Source: Bacteroidia bacterium
GTDB lineage: Bacteria > Bacteroidota > Bacteroidia > DATLTG01
DNA length: 37,582 bases
Direction: 5' to 3'
Assembly (NCBI GenBank): GCA_039924845.1
Contig: JBDTAC010000065.1
Location: forward strand, 1-37,582
Translations under genes and position numbers: made by a program
Notes under the pieces: model-generated
Databases searched by the model: none
Told to the model about the DNA's origin: nothing
What the model saw: the letters and a program-made list of their open reading frames with translations, nothing else
In this document: positions 25,891-34,149 of the stretch, piece by piece
Numbering within the stretch: position 1 is the first letter of the stretch
Layout of the letters: each line of letters opens with the position of its first letter

Positions 25891-26637
25891 TTAGGTCAGC
25901 ATTCCACCGCAAACATTAATAACTTGCCCGGTAATGTACGCCGACATATCCGATGCTAAAAACAAAACCAAATTGGCTACATCTTCGCCTGTTCCACCGC
26001 GTTTCAAAGGAATGGCATCGCGCCATTGTTGCACTACTTTTTCGTCCAAAGCAGCTGTCATTTCTGTTTCGATAAATCCAGGCGCAACAGCGTTGCAACG
26101 AATATTTCGAGAACCTAATTCCAAGGCAACCGATTTTGTAAATCCTATAATTCCAGCTTTAGAAGCCGCGTAATTTGCTTGTCCGGCATTGCCTTTTACG
26201 CCCACCACCGAAGTCAAATTAATCATCGAACCTTTGCGTTGTTTCAACATCGGCTTTTGCGCCGCTTTTGTCAAATTAAATACCGATTTTAAATTGGCAT
26301 TTATTACGGTGTCCCATTGTTCTTCGGTCATTCGCATCAACAAACCGTCGCGTGTAATTCCGGCATTGTTTACTAAAATATCTATCGTTCCGAAATCGGC
26401 AACAACGTTGTTGGCTAATTCTTCCGCGGCTTTAAAATCGGCTGCATCCGAACGATATCCTTTTGCTTTTATTCCGTACGCTTTCAATTCTTCTTCCAAA
26501 GCTTGTCCTTTTTCAACGGAAGATAAATACGTGAAAGCGATGTTTGCACCTTGTTCCGCAAATTTTTTCGCGATTTCTTTCCCAATGCCACGAGAGGCTC
26601 CAGTAATAAGTGCTATTTTTCCTTCTAATAATTTCAT
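25891..26637 (-). CDS. fabG: 3-oxoacyl-[acyl-carrier-protein] reductase
   Basis: NADPH-dependent reductase of the fatty acid elongation cycle, a short-chain dehydrogenase. From the ATG at 26637 the 248-residue product shows TGASRGIG (12-19, cofactor), NNAG (90-93), Ser143 in LTSVVG, and Tyr156 and Lys160 in YAASK, then PGFIETEMT and the closing GQVINVCGGML, all typical of FabG. An ATG two codons upstream (26643) is possible. A TATCTTTG -7 element lies at 26699-26692 on the minus strand. Confidence 0.93.
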   Translation of the reverse strand: MKLLEGKIALITGASRGIGKEIAKKFAEQGANIAFTYLSSVEKGQALEEELKAYGIKAKGYRSDAADFKAAEELANNVVADFGTIDILVNNAGITRDGLLMRMTEEQWDTVINANLKSVFNLTKAAQKPMLKQRKGSMINLTSVVGVKGNAGQANYAASKAGIIGFTKSVALELGSRNIRCNAVAPGFIETEMTAALDEKVVQQWRDAIPLKRGGTGEDVANLVLFLASDMSAYITGQVINVCGGMLT

Positions 26638-26691
26638 ATTCATTTTATTTTTTTATACTTTCGCTTTGTCTTTTTTTAATAAAAAACCATT

Positions 26692-26699
26692 CAAAGATA
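26692..26699 (-). promoter_or_regulatory. fabG -7 promoter element
   Basis: TATCTTTG on the minus strand, exact match, about 55 bases before the fabG ATG. Confidence 0.55.
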
Positions 26700-26739
26700 G
26701 ATGAAAAAGCAATATCTGTTTCACTCAAAAAACAATCCT

Positions 26740-27441
26740 ATGAAAAAAATATTTTTTTTAGCTGCTTGTACATTCATTGCAGCAACAAGTACTCAAGCAC
26801 AAGGTTTTTATATCGGAGTTCGTGGTTCGGCAGCATCCACTTGGCTATTTAATACCAATGTTTCCAATGCTGGAAATTCGCTAAACTACAAAGCCGCTTT
26901 TGGGTATGATTACGGCTTGGATTTACGCATGGAATTTAACGAGCACGTGGGTATACTGCTAAATGTTTTGCAAGGCGAACACGTGCAAGGATATTCGGGA
27001 CAAATTGGTACAAATGGTTCTATTTCTTATACTTCTACCAATTCTTTGAACGAACTTTCCATTCCTCTTTTGTTTCGCTATAAATCAAAAGGTGCGTATG
27101 TTGAAATCGGACCAGAATATCAAATTGTAAATAGCGCTACTTATAAAAATTCGATGAATCCCAGTGCTATAGATGTTTCTAATTATTTCGCGACAAGCAA
27201 TATCGCTGCCGTTTTAGGTTTTGGCGTTGACAGCAAATTGAGCGATCATTTATTTTTAACAGCAGGTTTGCGTTTTGCTTACGGTTTAACCGATTTAAAA
27301 GGTGTTGACGGCTTAGGACAAAATTTAAGTGATCCAATTGCTTATCCTAAATATGCTCCAACTAATTCGGCTTACGGGGCTTTTGTAATTGGCTTGAATT
27401 ATAAGTTTGGAAAAAGTGAAGACGCTGCGGCAAGTAAATAA
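26740..27441 (+). CDS. outer membrane beta-barrel protein (PorT/OmpW-like)
   Basis: From the ATG at 26740 the 233-residue product has a signal peptide (MKKIFFLAACTF, ending near TQA before Gln) and an eight-strand-like beta-barrel: GFYIGVRGS at the first strand, LSIPLLFRYK and YVEIGPEYQI in the middle, and a closing FVIGLNYKFG. An in-frame ATG at 26701 would put 13 extra polar residues ahead of the signal peptide and is less likely. It fits the porin-family outer membrane proteins of Bacteroidota; the ligand is unknown. A strong hairpin terminator follows. Confidence 0.85.
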   Translation: MKKIFFLAACTFIAATSTQAQGFYIGVRGSAASTWLFNTNVSNAGNSLNYKAAFGYDYGLDLRMEFNEHVGILLNVLQGEHVQGYSGQIGTNGSISYTSTNSLNELSIPLLFRYKSKGAYVEIGPEYQIVNSATYKNSMNPSAIDVSNYFATSNIAAVLGFGVDSKLSDHLFLTAGLRFAYGLTDLKGVDGLGQNLSDPIAYPKYAPTNSAYGAFVIGLNYKFGKSEDAAASK

Positions 27442-27460
27442 TTGATTTTAGTTCTTCTTT

Positions 27461-27494
27461 AAAAGGATAGAAAAATTATTTTTTCTATCCTTTT
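27461..27494. terminator. long hairpin terminator with an AT palindrome as its core
   Basis: AAAAGGATAGAAAAA and its 15-base complement enclose a 4-base loop, followed by a T run (and preceded by A, so it may work in both directions). The inner part AAAAATTATTTTT is the same core as the dispersed palindrome. The rest of 27442-27590 holds nothing I can name. Confidence 0.85.
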
Positions 27495-27590
27495 TTTTAT
27501 CTTCTTTCTTTTGTCTTATAAACAAAGAAGAATTCAAGATGCCGATTTCTTATTTCAGTAAGATAATTGGTAAATCTTCCAATTTTTAAA

Positions 27591-29576
27591 TCAATTAAAA
27601 CTTCTTCCTAATTTTTTAAAATTTTTCCAAATAATAATAATATCGCTGAAAGGCTTGTAATCTTTGGCGTACAATATATTCATATCGTTCAACATTTGTT
27701 CCGAAATATTTTTTTTCGACAATACATCTGTCGGATTTAAAATGCCATTTTTTATTTCCGGTAATTTTAATTTATTTTTTTCTTGAACGCTTGTATTCGA
27801 CGTGTAACCTACAAAAGAAAGCTTTCCAAACAGTACCGAAAAAATATTTTTCAGAAAGCCTTTTTTATTTTTCACGATAAAAATATTCAGCGGAAGCGTT
27901 ATTATAAAACAAAGGCTTATTAAAAAATCGAGCAAACGCTTATTCCGTTTGTTAGCTGATTTCGCAATGGAATTAATATCAATTACGTACAATTCTCCAG
28001 ATGCATGAATGGAATTACTTCCAATCACAGAAAGGCTTTCGGGCGGTGCAATTTTATATTCAATGTCTGCATTCATCGGCTGCGACATTTGATCCATGAT
28101 GCGTTGTGCACTTAAATCTTTCGCGCAAAAAATAATTTCATCAATTCTATAAATTTCAATAATTTCTTTCAACTGATTTATACTCCCCGAAAAATTATTT
28201 TTTTGATCGTATGGATATCCATCGGGCGCCACGTAAGAAATAAATTTCGGATGAATTTCCATTTGCTTTATCAAAGCATGAACACGTTCACATTCGAGTT
28301 GTTCGCCTACAATTAATACTCGTTTTTTTTCGGTGGAATTAAGTTCGAAATTTTTTATTTTAAGCAGATGCAAAATAAAACGTTCGGATACCAATCCGAC
28401 AATTGCCCAAACAGTTCCAAGTAAAATAATGGCTCTCGAAAAACGATAATACTCTGGCAACAAGGCATAAACAATCAGAATTCCAGCAGAGCCCAACAAA
28501 ATACCGCGAATAATTTTTTTGATTTTTATCGGATAATCGTATCCGCCACTTACAAAAATAGCGCTTAGCCAAATGAAAATATAAAGCGGTAAAATACGCG
28601 TTATGACAAGGGCGGGATATGTTCCGCCATCCGGAAATTTAATCCATTCGGCATATATTTTTTTCAATAAAAAAAGTCCTCCAAATAAAATAAGAGCATC
28701 AAAAAAAGGCACACTTATTTTCCTCAAAAAGCGCATCAACAAAGCCACTGAAGCGCGTAAATAAACAGCCATATTAATGAGCGTCGAAAATAAATTTGCA
28801 TTTTTTTTGGAGAAATGTTTTTTCGCAAAAATGATCATCGCATTGTAAAATACAAATACGTAATTAACACTACTTTTTTTGGTGCTTTCGCCTTTGTAAT
28901 GAATGATGCGAGTTTCCGGAAAATAATAATTTTTAAATCCGCCGAGCTTGATGCGATAGGAAATATCAATGTCTTCGCCATACATAAAGAAAGATTCGTC
29001 CAGCAAACCAATCGTATCCAACACGGATTTTCGAAGCAACATAAAAGCGCCCGAAAGGATATCCACCTCGTGTGTTTTATCTTTATCTAAAAATCCCAAA
29101 TGGTATTTTCCAAATTTTTTCGATTTCGGAAATACTTGTGAAAAACCAAATATTTTGTAGAAAGCCACCCAAGGCGTGGGCAATCCGCGTTTTGATTCCG
29201 ATAAAAAATTTCCTTTTCCGTCTAACATTTTTACGCCCAAACCGCCGGCTTCCGGATGTTCGTCCATGAAAAAAATAATTTTTCGAAAGGTATCTTCTTC
29301 TACCAACGTATCTGGATTCAATAATAAAATATAGTTTCCTGTTGCTCTGAGAATGGCTTGATTATTGGCTTTTGAGAAACCTGTGTTTTCTTTGTTTTCA
29401 ATTAAAATTACTTCTGGAAATTTTTCTTTCACTATCGCAACCGATCCGTCAACCGAATGATTGTCGACCACAAAAATTTCTGCTTCTATATTTTCCGAAG
29501 CTTTGCGAACAGAATACAAGCATTGCTCCAAAAAATATTGGACGTTGTAATTGACAATGATGATGCTGATTTTCAT
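27591..29576 (-). CDS. glycosyltransferase family 2 fused to a degenerate undecaprenyl-phosphate sugar transferase
   Basis: The 661-residue protein begins with a family 2 glycosyltransferase domain (about 1-230): [23 protein letters not shown] (metal site) and GEDIDISYR. Several membrane segments follow (about 290-400), then a nucleotide-binding CoA_binding_3-like domain (RVLIVGEQ onwards, about 415-530) and the start of a sugar-transferase domain ([27 protein letters not shown]). The catalytic part of that last domain, including the usual DELPQ-type segment, is missing or altered. It therefore probably adds a sugar to a lipid-linked glycan rather than priming one. It overlaps recR by 4 bases (ATGA). 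An AT palindrome occurs in frame at 27837, 28188 and 29266. Confidence 0.82.
   Translation of the reverse strand: MKISIIIVNYNVQYFLEQCLYSVRKASENIEAEIFVVDNHSVDGSVAIVKEKFPEVILIENKENTGFSKANNQAILRATGNYILLLNPDTLVEEDTFRKIIFFMDEHPEAGGLGVKMLDGKGNFLSESKRGLPTPWVAFYKIFGFSQVFPKSKKFGKYHLGFLDKDKTHEVDILSGAFMLLRKSVLDTIGLLDESFFMYGEDIDISYRIKLGGFKNYYFPETRIIHYKGESTKKSSVNYVFVFYNAMIIFAKKHFSKKNANLFSTLINMAVYLRASVALLMRFLRKISVPFFDALILFGGLFLLKKIYAEWIKFPDGGTYPALVITRILPLYIFIWLSAIFVSGGYDYPIKIKKIIRGILLGSAGILIVYALLPEYYRFSRAIILLGTVWAIVGLVSERFILHLLKIKNFELNSTEKKRVLIVGEQLECERVHALIKQMEIHPKFISYVAPDGYPYDQKNNFSGSINQLKEIIEIYRIDEIIFCAKDLSAQRIMDQMSQPMNADIEYKIAPPESLSVIGSNSIHASGELYVIDINSIAKSANKRNKRLLDFLISLCFIITLPLNIFIVKNKKGFLKNIFSVLFGKLSFVGYTSNTSVQEKNKLKLPEIKNGILNPTDVLSKKNISEQMLNDMNILYAKDYKPFSDIIIIWKNFKKLGRSFN
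29266..29289. repeat. dispersed AT palindrome copy inside the glycosyltransferase gene
   Basis: ATGAAAAAAATAATTTTTCG plus AAAG, read on the minus strand as Arg-Lys-Ile-Ile-Phe-Phe in the helix before DEHPEAGG. Confidence 0.7.
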
Positions 29577-30193
29577 TTTATTGTAAGCGAATTTTCATAC
29601 GGCATTCGGTTTACAATAGAGCGACCGAGCGTTATTTCATCGGCATATTCTAATTCGTCGCCAATTGCAATTCCGCGGGCAATTGTGGTAATACGAATTG
29701 GATATTCTTTCAATCTTTTATAGATATAAAAATTGGTGGTATCGCCTTCCATCGTGGTACTCAGCGCCATTATGACTTCATTTACTTCGCCTTCGGAAAT
29801 TTTTTTCACGAGCGATTCAATCGTTATATCGGATGGACCAATTCCATCCATTGGAGAAATAATTCCGCCCAAAACATGGTACAATCCTTTGTATTGCGAT
29901 GTATTTTCAATTGCCATCACATCGCGAATATCTTCCACTACGCAAAGTGTAGAGCGATCTCGATTTCCCGAAGAACAAATTCCGCAAATTTCTGTGTCTG
30001 AGATATTATGGCAATTTTTACAATATTTCAATTCATCGTGCAAACGCAAAAAAGTAGTTCCAAAATTGGTTACATCCGTTTTATTTTGCTTTAACAGATG
30101 CAATACAAAACGAAGCGCGGTTTTCTTTCCTACGCCTGGCAGGCGCGAAAATTGTTCCACAGCTTGTTCAATCAGAGAAGATGAAAAATTCAT
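29573..30193 (-). CDS. recR: recombination mediator protein RecR
   Basis: RecR works with RecO (and RecF) to load RecA at gaps in DNA. The 206-residue length is standard. The N-terminal helix-hairpin-helix is [10 protein letters not shown] (about 17-26), followed by a four-cysteine zinc finger (Cys58, 61, 70, 73 in YCKNCHN and ICGIC), then the TOPRIM domain ([14 protein letters not shown]) and the Walker-like end with [24 protein letters not shown] -7 candidate at 30205-30198 would give a nearly leaderless transcript. Confidence 0.97.
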   Translation of the reverse strand: MNFSSSLIEQAVEQFSRLPGVGKKTALRFVLHLLKQNKTDVTNFGTTFLRLHDELKYCKNCHNISDTEICGICSSGNRDRSTLCVVEDIRDVMAIENTSQYKGLYHVLGGIISPMDGIGPSDITIESLVKKISEGEVNEVIMALSTTMEGDTTNFYIYKRLKEYPIRITTIARGIAIGDELEYADEITLGRSIVNRMPYENSLTIK

Positions 30194-30229
30194 TTTTCAA
30201 AAGTAGGAAAAAAATTGCAAGGATTTGAT

Positions 30230-30237
30230 TATTTTTG
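30230..30237 (+). promoter_or_regulatory. -7 promoter element of the WbqC-like gene
   Basis: TATTTTTG, exact TAnnTTTG, 30 bases before the ATG at 30268. An in-frame TTG at 30235 lies inside it and is therefore not the start. Confidence 0.5.
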
Positions 30238-30267
30238 AGCCGCTCTATTATATTAGAAAAAACAAAA

Positions 30268-30882
30268 ATGCCAACAACAGCAATCGTTTCATCAGCTTAC
30301 CTTCCTCCTATCGCGTTTTTTAAAATACTGACGGAGCATCCAAGTGTTTCGATGGAAGCGTTCGAACATTTCCCGAAACAAACCTATCGCAATCGTTGCG
30401 AGATATACGGCGCCAACGGTTTATTGAGTTTAAGTATTCCGATTGAAAAAAATTCAATTCGCACCTTAACAAAGGATATTCGGATTGCGTACGATCACAA
30501 TTGGCAGCATTTGCATTGGCGTTCCATGCAATCAGCATATCGGCGTTCACCTTTTTTCGAGTTTTATGAAGATGATTTCGCGCCTTTTTATCGCTCTCAA
30601 AAAAATATTTTTTTGAAGGACTATAACGACGAATTTTTAATCTTGCTTTTTAAATTGTTGAAGATAAATCCGAGTATAAAAAACACAATTGCTTACGAAA
30701 AGAATTATGAAAGCGTGTTGGATTTCAGAAATAAAATTACCCCCAGAAAAAGCGCTGAACCTTTTGTCTATAAAGCAAAAACTTATACGCAGGTTTTTGA
30801 AAGCAAACACGGATTTATTCCCAATTTAAGCATTGTGGATTTGCTTTTTAACCAAGGACCAAAAGCGACGGAATATTTTTAA
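30268..30882 (+). CDS. WbqC family protein
   Basis: The 204-residue product (from MPTTAIVSS) has the WbqC-like pattern: a start with SSAYLPPIAFF, YRNRCEIYGANGLLSLSIPI, DIRIAYDHNWQHLHWRSMQSAYRRSPFFEFY, and PNLSIVDLLFNQG at the end. WbqC proteins occur in O-antigen and exopolysaccharide loci and related ones also near lipoprotein-sorting genes; the reaction is not established. It is divergent from recR. An AT palindrome at 30596-30619 encodes KNIFLKD in frame. Confidence 0.85.
   Translation: MPTTAIVSSAYLPPIAFFKILTEHPSVSMEAFEHFPKQTYRNRCEIYGANGLLSLSIPIEKNSIRTLTKDIRIAYDHNWQHLHWRSMQSAYRRSPFFEFYEDDFAPFYRSQKNIFLKDYNDEFLILLFKLLKINPSIKNTIAYEKNYESVLDFRNKITPRKSAEPFVYKAKTYTQVFESKHGFIPNLSIVDLLFNQGPKATEYF
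30596..30619. repeat. dispersed AT palindrome copy inside the WbqC-like gene
   Basis: CTCAAAAAAATATTTTTTTG plus AAGG, read as Lys-Asn-Ile-Phe-Leu. Confidence 0.7.
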
Positions 30883-30985
30883 GCTGAATAAATTGTTTCT
30901 TATGCTATAAAATACAAAATCAACAATAGGGAACAAACAGACAACATTGTCCAAAATATCTTGGAATGAACGCTTATTTCCCAAT

Positions 30986-33424
30986 TCATTGAACGATTAT
31001 TTTTTTAGTTTGCACTTGATTTAGTGTTTGCACCTTCACGAAATACATTCCTTTCGAGAATCGAGATAAATCAATATTTTGAATAGCTTGTATAACTGTA
31101 TTATCAGCAGAAACAGAAAACAATTCTTGTCCTAACACATTGTATATTTGAATACTCTGCACATCCTTTTCCATACCACCGTTAAGTTGCAACGTAAATT
31201 GTCCGTTAGTCGGATTTGGGAAAACAACCCAACTCTTCTCCGCATTACCGCTACAAGTAACATCAATCGTATTAAAGGATACGGTGTTTCCATCGTAATC
31301 AGTTTGAGAAAGACGGTAATAATTGGTTCCCGAAGTTTCATTAAGAGTAAAAAAATAATTCTTTGTTTGTGTGGTTGTTCCTGCACCCGGAATAGTTGCC
31401 ACGTTTGTCCAATTACTACCATCCACCGTACTTTGAATGGTAAAATAATGATTATTAGTTTCCGAAGCAGTACTCCAATTAAGTGTGGTTACACCATTAT
31501 TACAAGCTCCAGTAAAAGAAAGTAAACTAATAGGCAATGGAGCTGCCGCTTGGTTAATAGAACCTATTGTAAAATAACCAACAGCCGAAAAATCACTATA
31601 AGGAACACTAAAATAAATAGTACCGCTCGTTGCAGGATAACCTGCATTGGGCGTAATAGTATATTCTCCTGCAGAGCCATCTCCGAATTTAGCATTATTA
31701 TCTACCAACAATACTACATCTGCATTGGCATTGGTACCTAAACCACCTGGTCCCATAACTTGGCTCATATCCACCGCAATAATAACATTGCCTGCGGGAG
31801 CTCCTGTTTTTTGTGTACGCCATACACGTTGTATTTGATCATAAATAGCCGTGGAAGGACCTCCATGAGTATATATCGGAGTTCCTACAGGAACCATCCA
31901 TAAGGATGAAAACTTTTTACTACCTCCTGCATAAAGTGCAGAATCATTGTTTCCCCAAATCAAATAAGTACCATCAGCCATAGTAACAGGTGCTGCATAA
32001 TTGCTATTTGCCATACTAATGACATCACTAATAGTATTTCCTGTTGTAATAGATTTAGGCTGATTTAAACCTTCTAAAGCCACATCGGCACCTATCCCAG
32101 TAACATTGTAATGATACCCTGTTCCTGCAGCCCATATAGTAGTAGCATTTGGGCTGGTATATGCCATAGTGGTAGCACCATTACCACCGAGGGTAAGACC
32201 ATATTTAACAGACAAATAAGATTCTACTTTGTTGGTTTGTGCTGCAGTTAATGTAGCTGGATAAAATACTGTTTCGGCTATAAGCCCCCAAGAAAAACGA
32301 GGATGATTACTTGCATCACCTGGATGTCCTAAATCTTGTTCTCCAATTTGAAAGCCTGCACTTGTAGTTACCGCGCTTCTTGTTACTCTGCATAAATTCC
32401 AATAGTAAGCATGAGAAAGTGTTTGAACTCCGTTGATATATGTTTCTGCTGCTGCATTCGAAAAATCATTGCCTCCTTCATGCTCAGAATATAATCCAGT
32501 TCCAAATACTTCTTCTCTGCCTAAGTCCAGATTATCTTGTTTCCATTCGTGAACAATTCCAACATACCCTTCAATAGCAGGATTTAATTGTTGTACTACA
32601 AAACCCTCTTGTTCTGTCCAACTATCAGCACCAGAACTTCCATCGTCAAGTGCTTCTACATCTGTACTTGAACCATACCAACTAACAGGGCTATTATTGG
32701 TATAACTAACAGCCGGATTAAAATTAGCAGCATTAGTGGTATAAACAGGACCAACTCCTGTATTTGTTTGTGTTAAAAGAATATCATTTGTAAGCGAATT
32801 CCAATTAGTAACTGTAGAGCCATTTGTTGCAGGCGTAACGTTTGTATTGGCTTCAAACCAAATACTTGGAGAACTTACACCACCTGGAGGCGCTGCTACT
32901 GTTAAAACACCTGTTGGTGTTGGTATTGGTGTTGGAGTACTAGTACCTGGAGACGAAGTACCTATATTGAAACTGGTGCATTGAGCATTTAAAACATCTC
33001 CCCCAGCAGCACTCGCACTTACATCATACGCTATCCAAAAATAATAGTGCGTACCTGTAGTAGCTATTGAATAAGGTGTAGTAGCAGTATAAACAGTGGA
33101 AGCTAAGGCTGGAGCAGAACCACCAGCTATCAATTCAGTAGCAGTAGAAAATGTAGCCATAGTCCCTGTATAATAAATATGTATTTTACTTGCATCTGTA
33201 GTGATAGCAGTGGAGCCTAAGGCATTTATTGTCAAGCTATAAATAAAATAACCCGAGGTATTCGATTTCACTTTAAGTTCTACAACTTGCTGAGCAGTAT
33301 TGCCTGGGTAAACAGTATAGGATGATGAAATACAATTTGACGTTATTGTAACCGCCGCTTTTGTAACTGGCAGATATACTACAAACAAAATCAATACAAA
33401 AACTATTTTTTTAGAGATATTCAT
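30986..33424 (-). CDS. large secreted T9SS cargo protein with C-terminal sorting domain
   Basis: The 812-residue protein has a signal peptide (about 1-23), an N-terminal Thr/Ser-rich beta domain, a Pro/Thr linker (TPTPIPTPTG near 165), a concanavalin/LamG-like region (about 185-400, with SPSIWFEANTNV at the start and SYLSVKYGLTLGG at the end, as in many Bacteroidota surface proteins), a BNR-like part and a Fn3-like module (LSFTGACNNGVTTLNWSTAS). It closes with the type A T9SS sorting domain: FPNPTNGQF, YNVLGQELF, SRFSKGMYFVKV and a basic TKKIIVQ end. The outer membrane T9SS (see porQ) would export it to the surface. The ligand is unknown. A hairpin overlaps the start codon. Confidence 0.88.
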   Translation of the reverse strand: MNISKKIVFVLILFVVYLPVTKAAVTITSNCISSSYTVYPGNTAQQVVELKVKSNTSGYFIYSLTINALGSTAITTDASKIHIYYTGTMATFSTATELIAGGSAPALASTVYTATTPYSIATTGTHYYFWIAYDVSASAAGGDVLNAQCTSFNIGTSSPGTSTPTPIPTPTGVLTVAAPPGGVSSPSIWFEANTNVTPATNGSTVTNWNSLTNDILLTQTNTGVGPVYTTNAANFNPAVSYTNNSPVSWYGSSTDVEALDDGSSGADSWTEQEGFVVQQLNPAIEGYVGIVHEWKQDNLDLGREEVFGTGLYSEHEGGNDFSNAAAETYINGVQTLSHAYYWNLCRVTRSAVTTSAGFQIGEQDLGHPGDASNHPRFSWGLIAETVFYPATLTAAQTNKVESYLSVKYGLTLGGNGATTMAYTSPNATTIWAAGTGYHYNVTGIGADVALEGLNQPKSITTGNTISDVISMANSNYAAPVTMADGTYLIWGNNDSALYAGGSKKFSSLWMVPVGTPIYTHGGPSTAIYDQIQRVWRTQKTGAPAGNVIIAVDMSQVMGPGGLGTNANADVVLLVDNNAKFGDGSAGEYTITPNAGYPATSGTIYFSVPYSDFSAVGYFTIGSINQAAAPLPISLLSFTGACNNGVTTLNWSTASETNNHYFTIQSTVDGSNWTNVATIPGAGTTTQTKNYFFTLNETSGTNYYRLSQTDYDGNTVSFNTIDVTCSGNAEKSWVVFPNPTNGQFTLQLNGGMEKDVQSIQIYNVLGQELFSVSADNTVIQAIQNIDLSRFSKGMYFVKVQTLNQVQTKKIIVQ

Positions 33425-33460
33425 TTATCCTTTTTTTTAATTTGCATGTAAGGATAAATG
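33422..33460 (-). promoter_or_regulatory. hairpin covering the start codon of the T9SS cargo gene
   Basis: CATTTATCCTT (33422-33432) and AAGGATAAATG (33450-33460) are perfect 11-base complements around a 17-base loop. In the mRNA the stem contains the AUG and an AGGA Shine-Dalgarno-like sequence. A -7-like TACATTTA at 33462-33455 overlaps its distal arm, so the transcript may begin at or inside the hairpin and the pairing may then be incomplete. Confidence 0.5.
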
Positions 33461-33489
33461 TATTTTATTGTTTTATAAGCGAAAACTTC

Positions 33490-33518
33490 ATAAGTGGTGG
33501 GTATTTAGGGATAAGTGG
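33490..33518. promoter_or_regulatory. pair of direct repeats ATAAGTGG spaced 21 bp
   Basis: Exact ATAAGTGG at 33490-33497 and 33511-33518, two helical turns apart, 66 to 95 bases upstream of the T9SS cargo gene start. The spacing fits a pair of adjacent regulator half-sites. Confidence 0.35.
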
Positions 33519-33573
33519 CTGATAATGTTGCATAAGCACATTAAAAGTTGAGCCTAACATGAGGCAAGTTACA

Positions 33574-33780
33574 CTGAACGTATGGCGCGCGCAGATGAAC
33601 CTATGACACGCGCAGCTGAACCTATGACACGCACAGATGAACGTATGGCACGCGCAGATGAACGTATGGCACGCACAGATGAACGTATGGCACGCGCAGA
33701 TGAACGTATGGCACGCACAGCTGAACTTATGGCACGCGCAGCTGAACTTATGACACGCGCAGATGAACGTATGGCATGTT
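33574..33780. repeat. 21-bp tandem repeat, about nine units, also a possible 68-residue ORF
   Basis: Units begin at 33582 and every 21 bases to 33771. The frame from the ATG at 33582 to a stop at 33786-33788 reads MARADER, MARTDER, MTRADER, MARAAEL and so on, a heptad made of Met, Ala, Arg, Thr and acidic residues. An in-frame TAA lies just upstream. Changes between units are mostly nonsynonymous (CGT/CCT/CTT, GAT/GCT, GCA/ACA). No -7 element is visible and it has no clear neighbour relation, so a minisatellite is more likely than a gene, but a helical repeat peptide is not excluded. Confidence 0.7.
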
Positions 33781-33832
33781 TAATTTAAAATGTGGAATGA
33801 TTTGCAAATTTGAGAATGTGCGTATGTGCAGA

Positions 33833-33852
33833 TTGAAAAAATATTTTTTGAA
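33833..33852. repeat. dispersed AT palindrome copy
   Basis: TTGAAAAAATATTTTTTGAA, close to perfect, in the gap between two minus-strand genes. Confidence 0.7.
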
Positions 33853-33889
33853 CGCGCGCTGGCAATGTTTCATTTTAGAAGCCTCACCA

Positions 33890-33947
33890 AAATCCTCTCC
33901 AAAGGAGAAGGGAGTATTAAAAAATTCCTCTTCTTTGGAGAGGATTT
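33890..33947. repeat. imperfect inverted repeat (Bacteroidota-type intergenic element)
   Basis: AAATCCTCTCCAAAGGAG at the left (33890 onward) and CTTTGGAGAGGATTT at the right (33933-33947) pair over about 23 bases with a few mismatches and a short loop. Elements built on CTCTCCAAAGGAGA are a known type of intergenic repeat in Bacteroidota genomes. It may form a hairpin or be a non-autonomous mobile remnant. Confidence 0.6.
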
Positions 33948-34005
33948 AAGACAGGACTTTATTCGAAATAAGATACCCGAAAAATAGGTTTACAAAATTG
34001 TGTTT

Positions 34006-34122
34006 TCAAACAAAAAACAACACACCTACAATAATGATAATAGTGATAAGGAGATATGCCCAAATATCTGCGGGGAAGTAATTTTTGTACTTTTCATATT
34101 GTTCTATTAAGCCATTCAGCAT
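34006..34122 (-). CDS. 38-residue single-span membrane protein
   Basis: Below the usual ORF length limit. The ATG at 34122 starts a 38-residue peptide beginning MLNGLIEQYEKYKNYF and ending in a hydrophobic stretch (about 20-38; AYLLITIIIIVGVLFFV). It lies 27 bases after the TonB receptor stop on the same strand, so it would be the third gene of that operon. The start lies directly after an AT palindrome (34126-34146). Function unknown; the regular amphipathic head plus one membrane span looks like a real small membrane protein. Confidence 0.5.
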   Translation of the reverse strand: MLNGLIEQYEKYKNYFPADIWAYLLITIIIIVGVLFFV

Positions 34123-34149
34123 CGTTTCGAAAATTATTTTTTCAACCGT

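Noticed and set aside
26189-26704. 171-codon plus-strand open frame over fabG
   Set aside because: Antisense to fabG; no recognisable domain and poor composition for a protein.
29733-30206. 157-codon plus-strand open frame over recR
   Set aside because: Antisense shadow of recR, whose zinc finger and TOPRIM motifs are clear.
30883-30985. Terminator or RNA gene between the WbqC-like gene and the T9SS cargo gene
   Set aside because: No stable hairpin with a T run and no palindrome copy could be found by eye; nothing is claimed for this gap.
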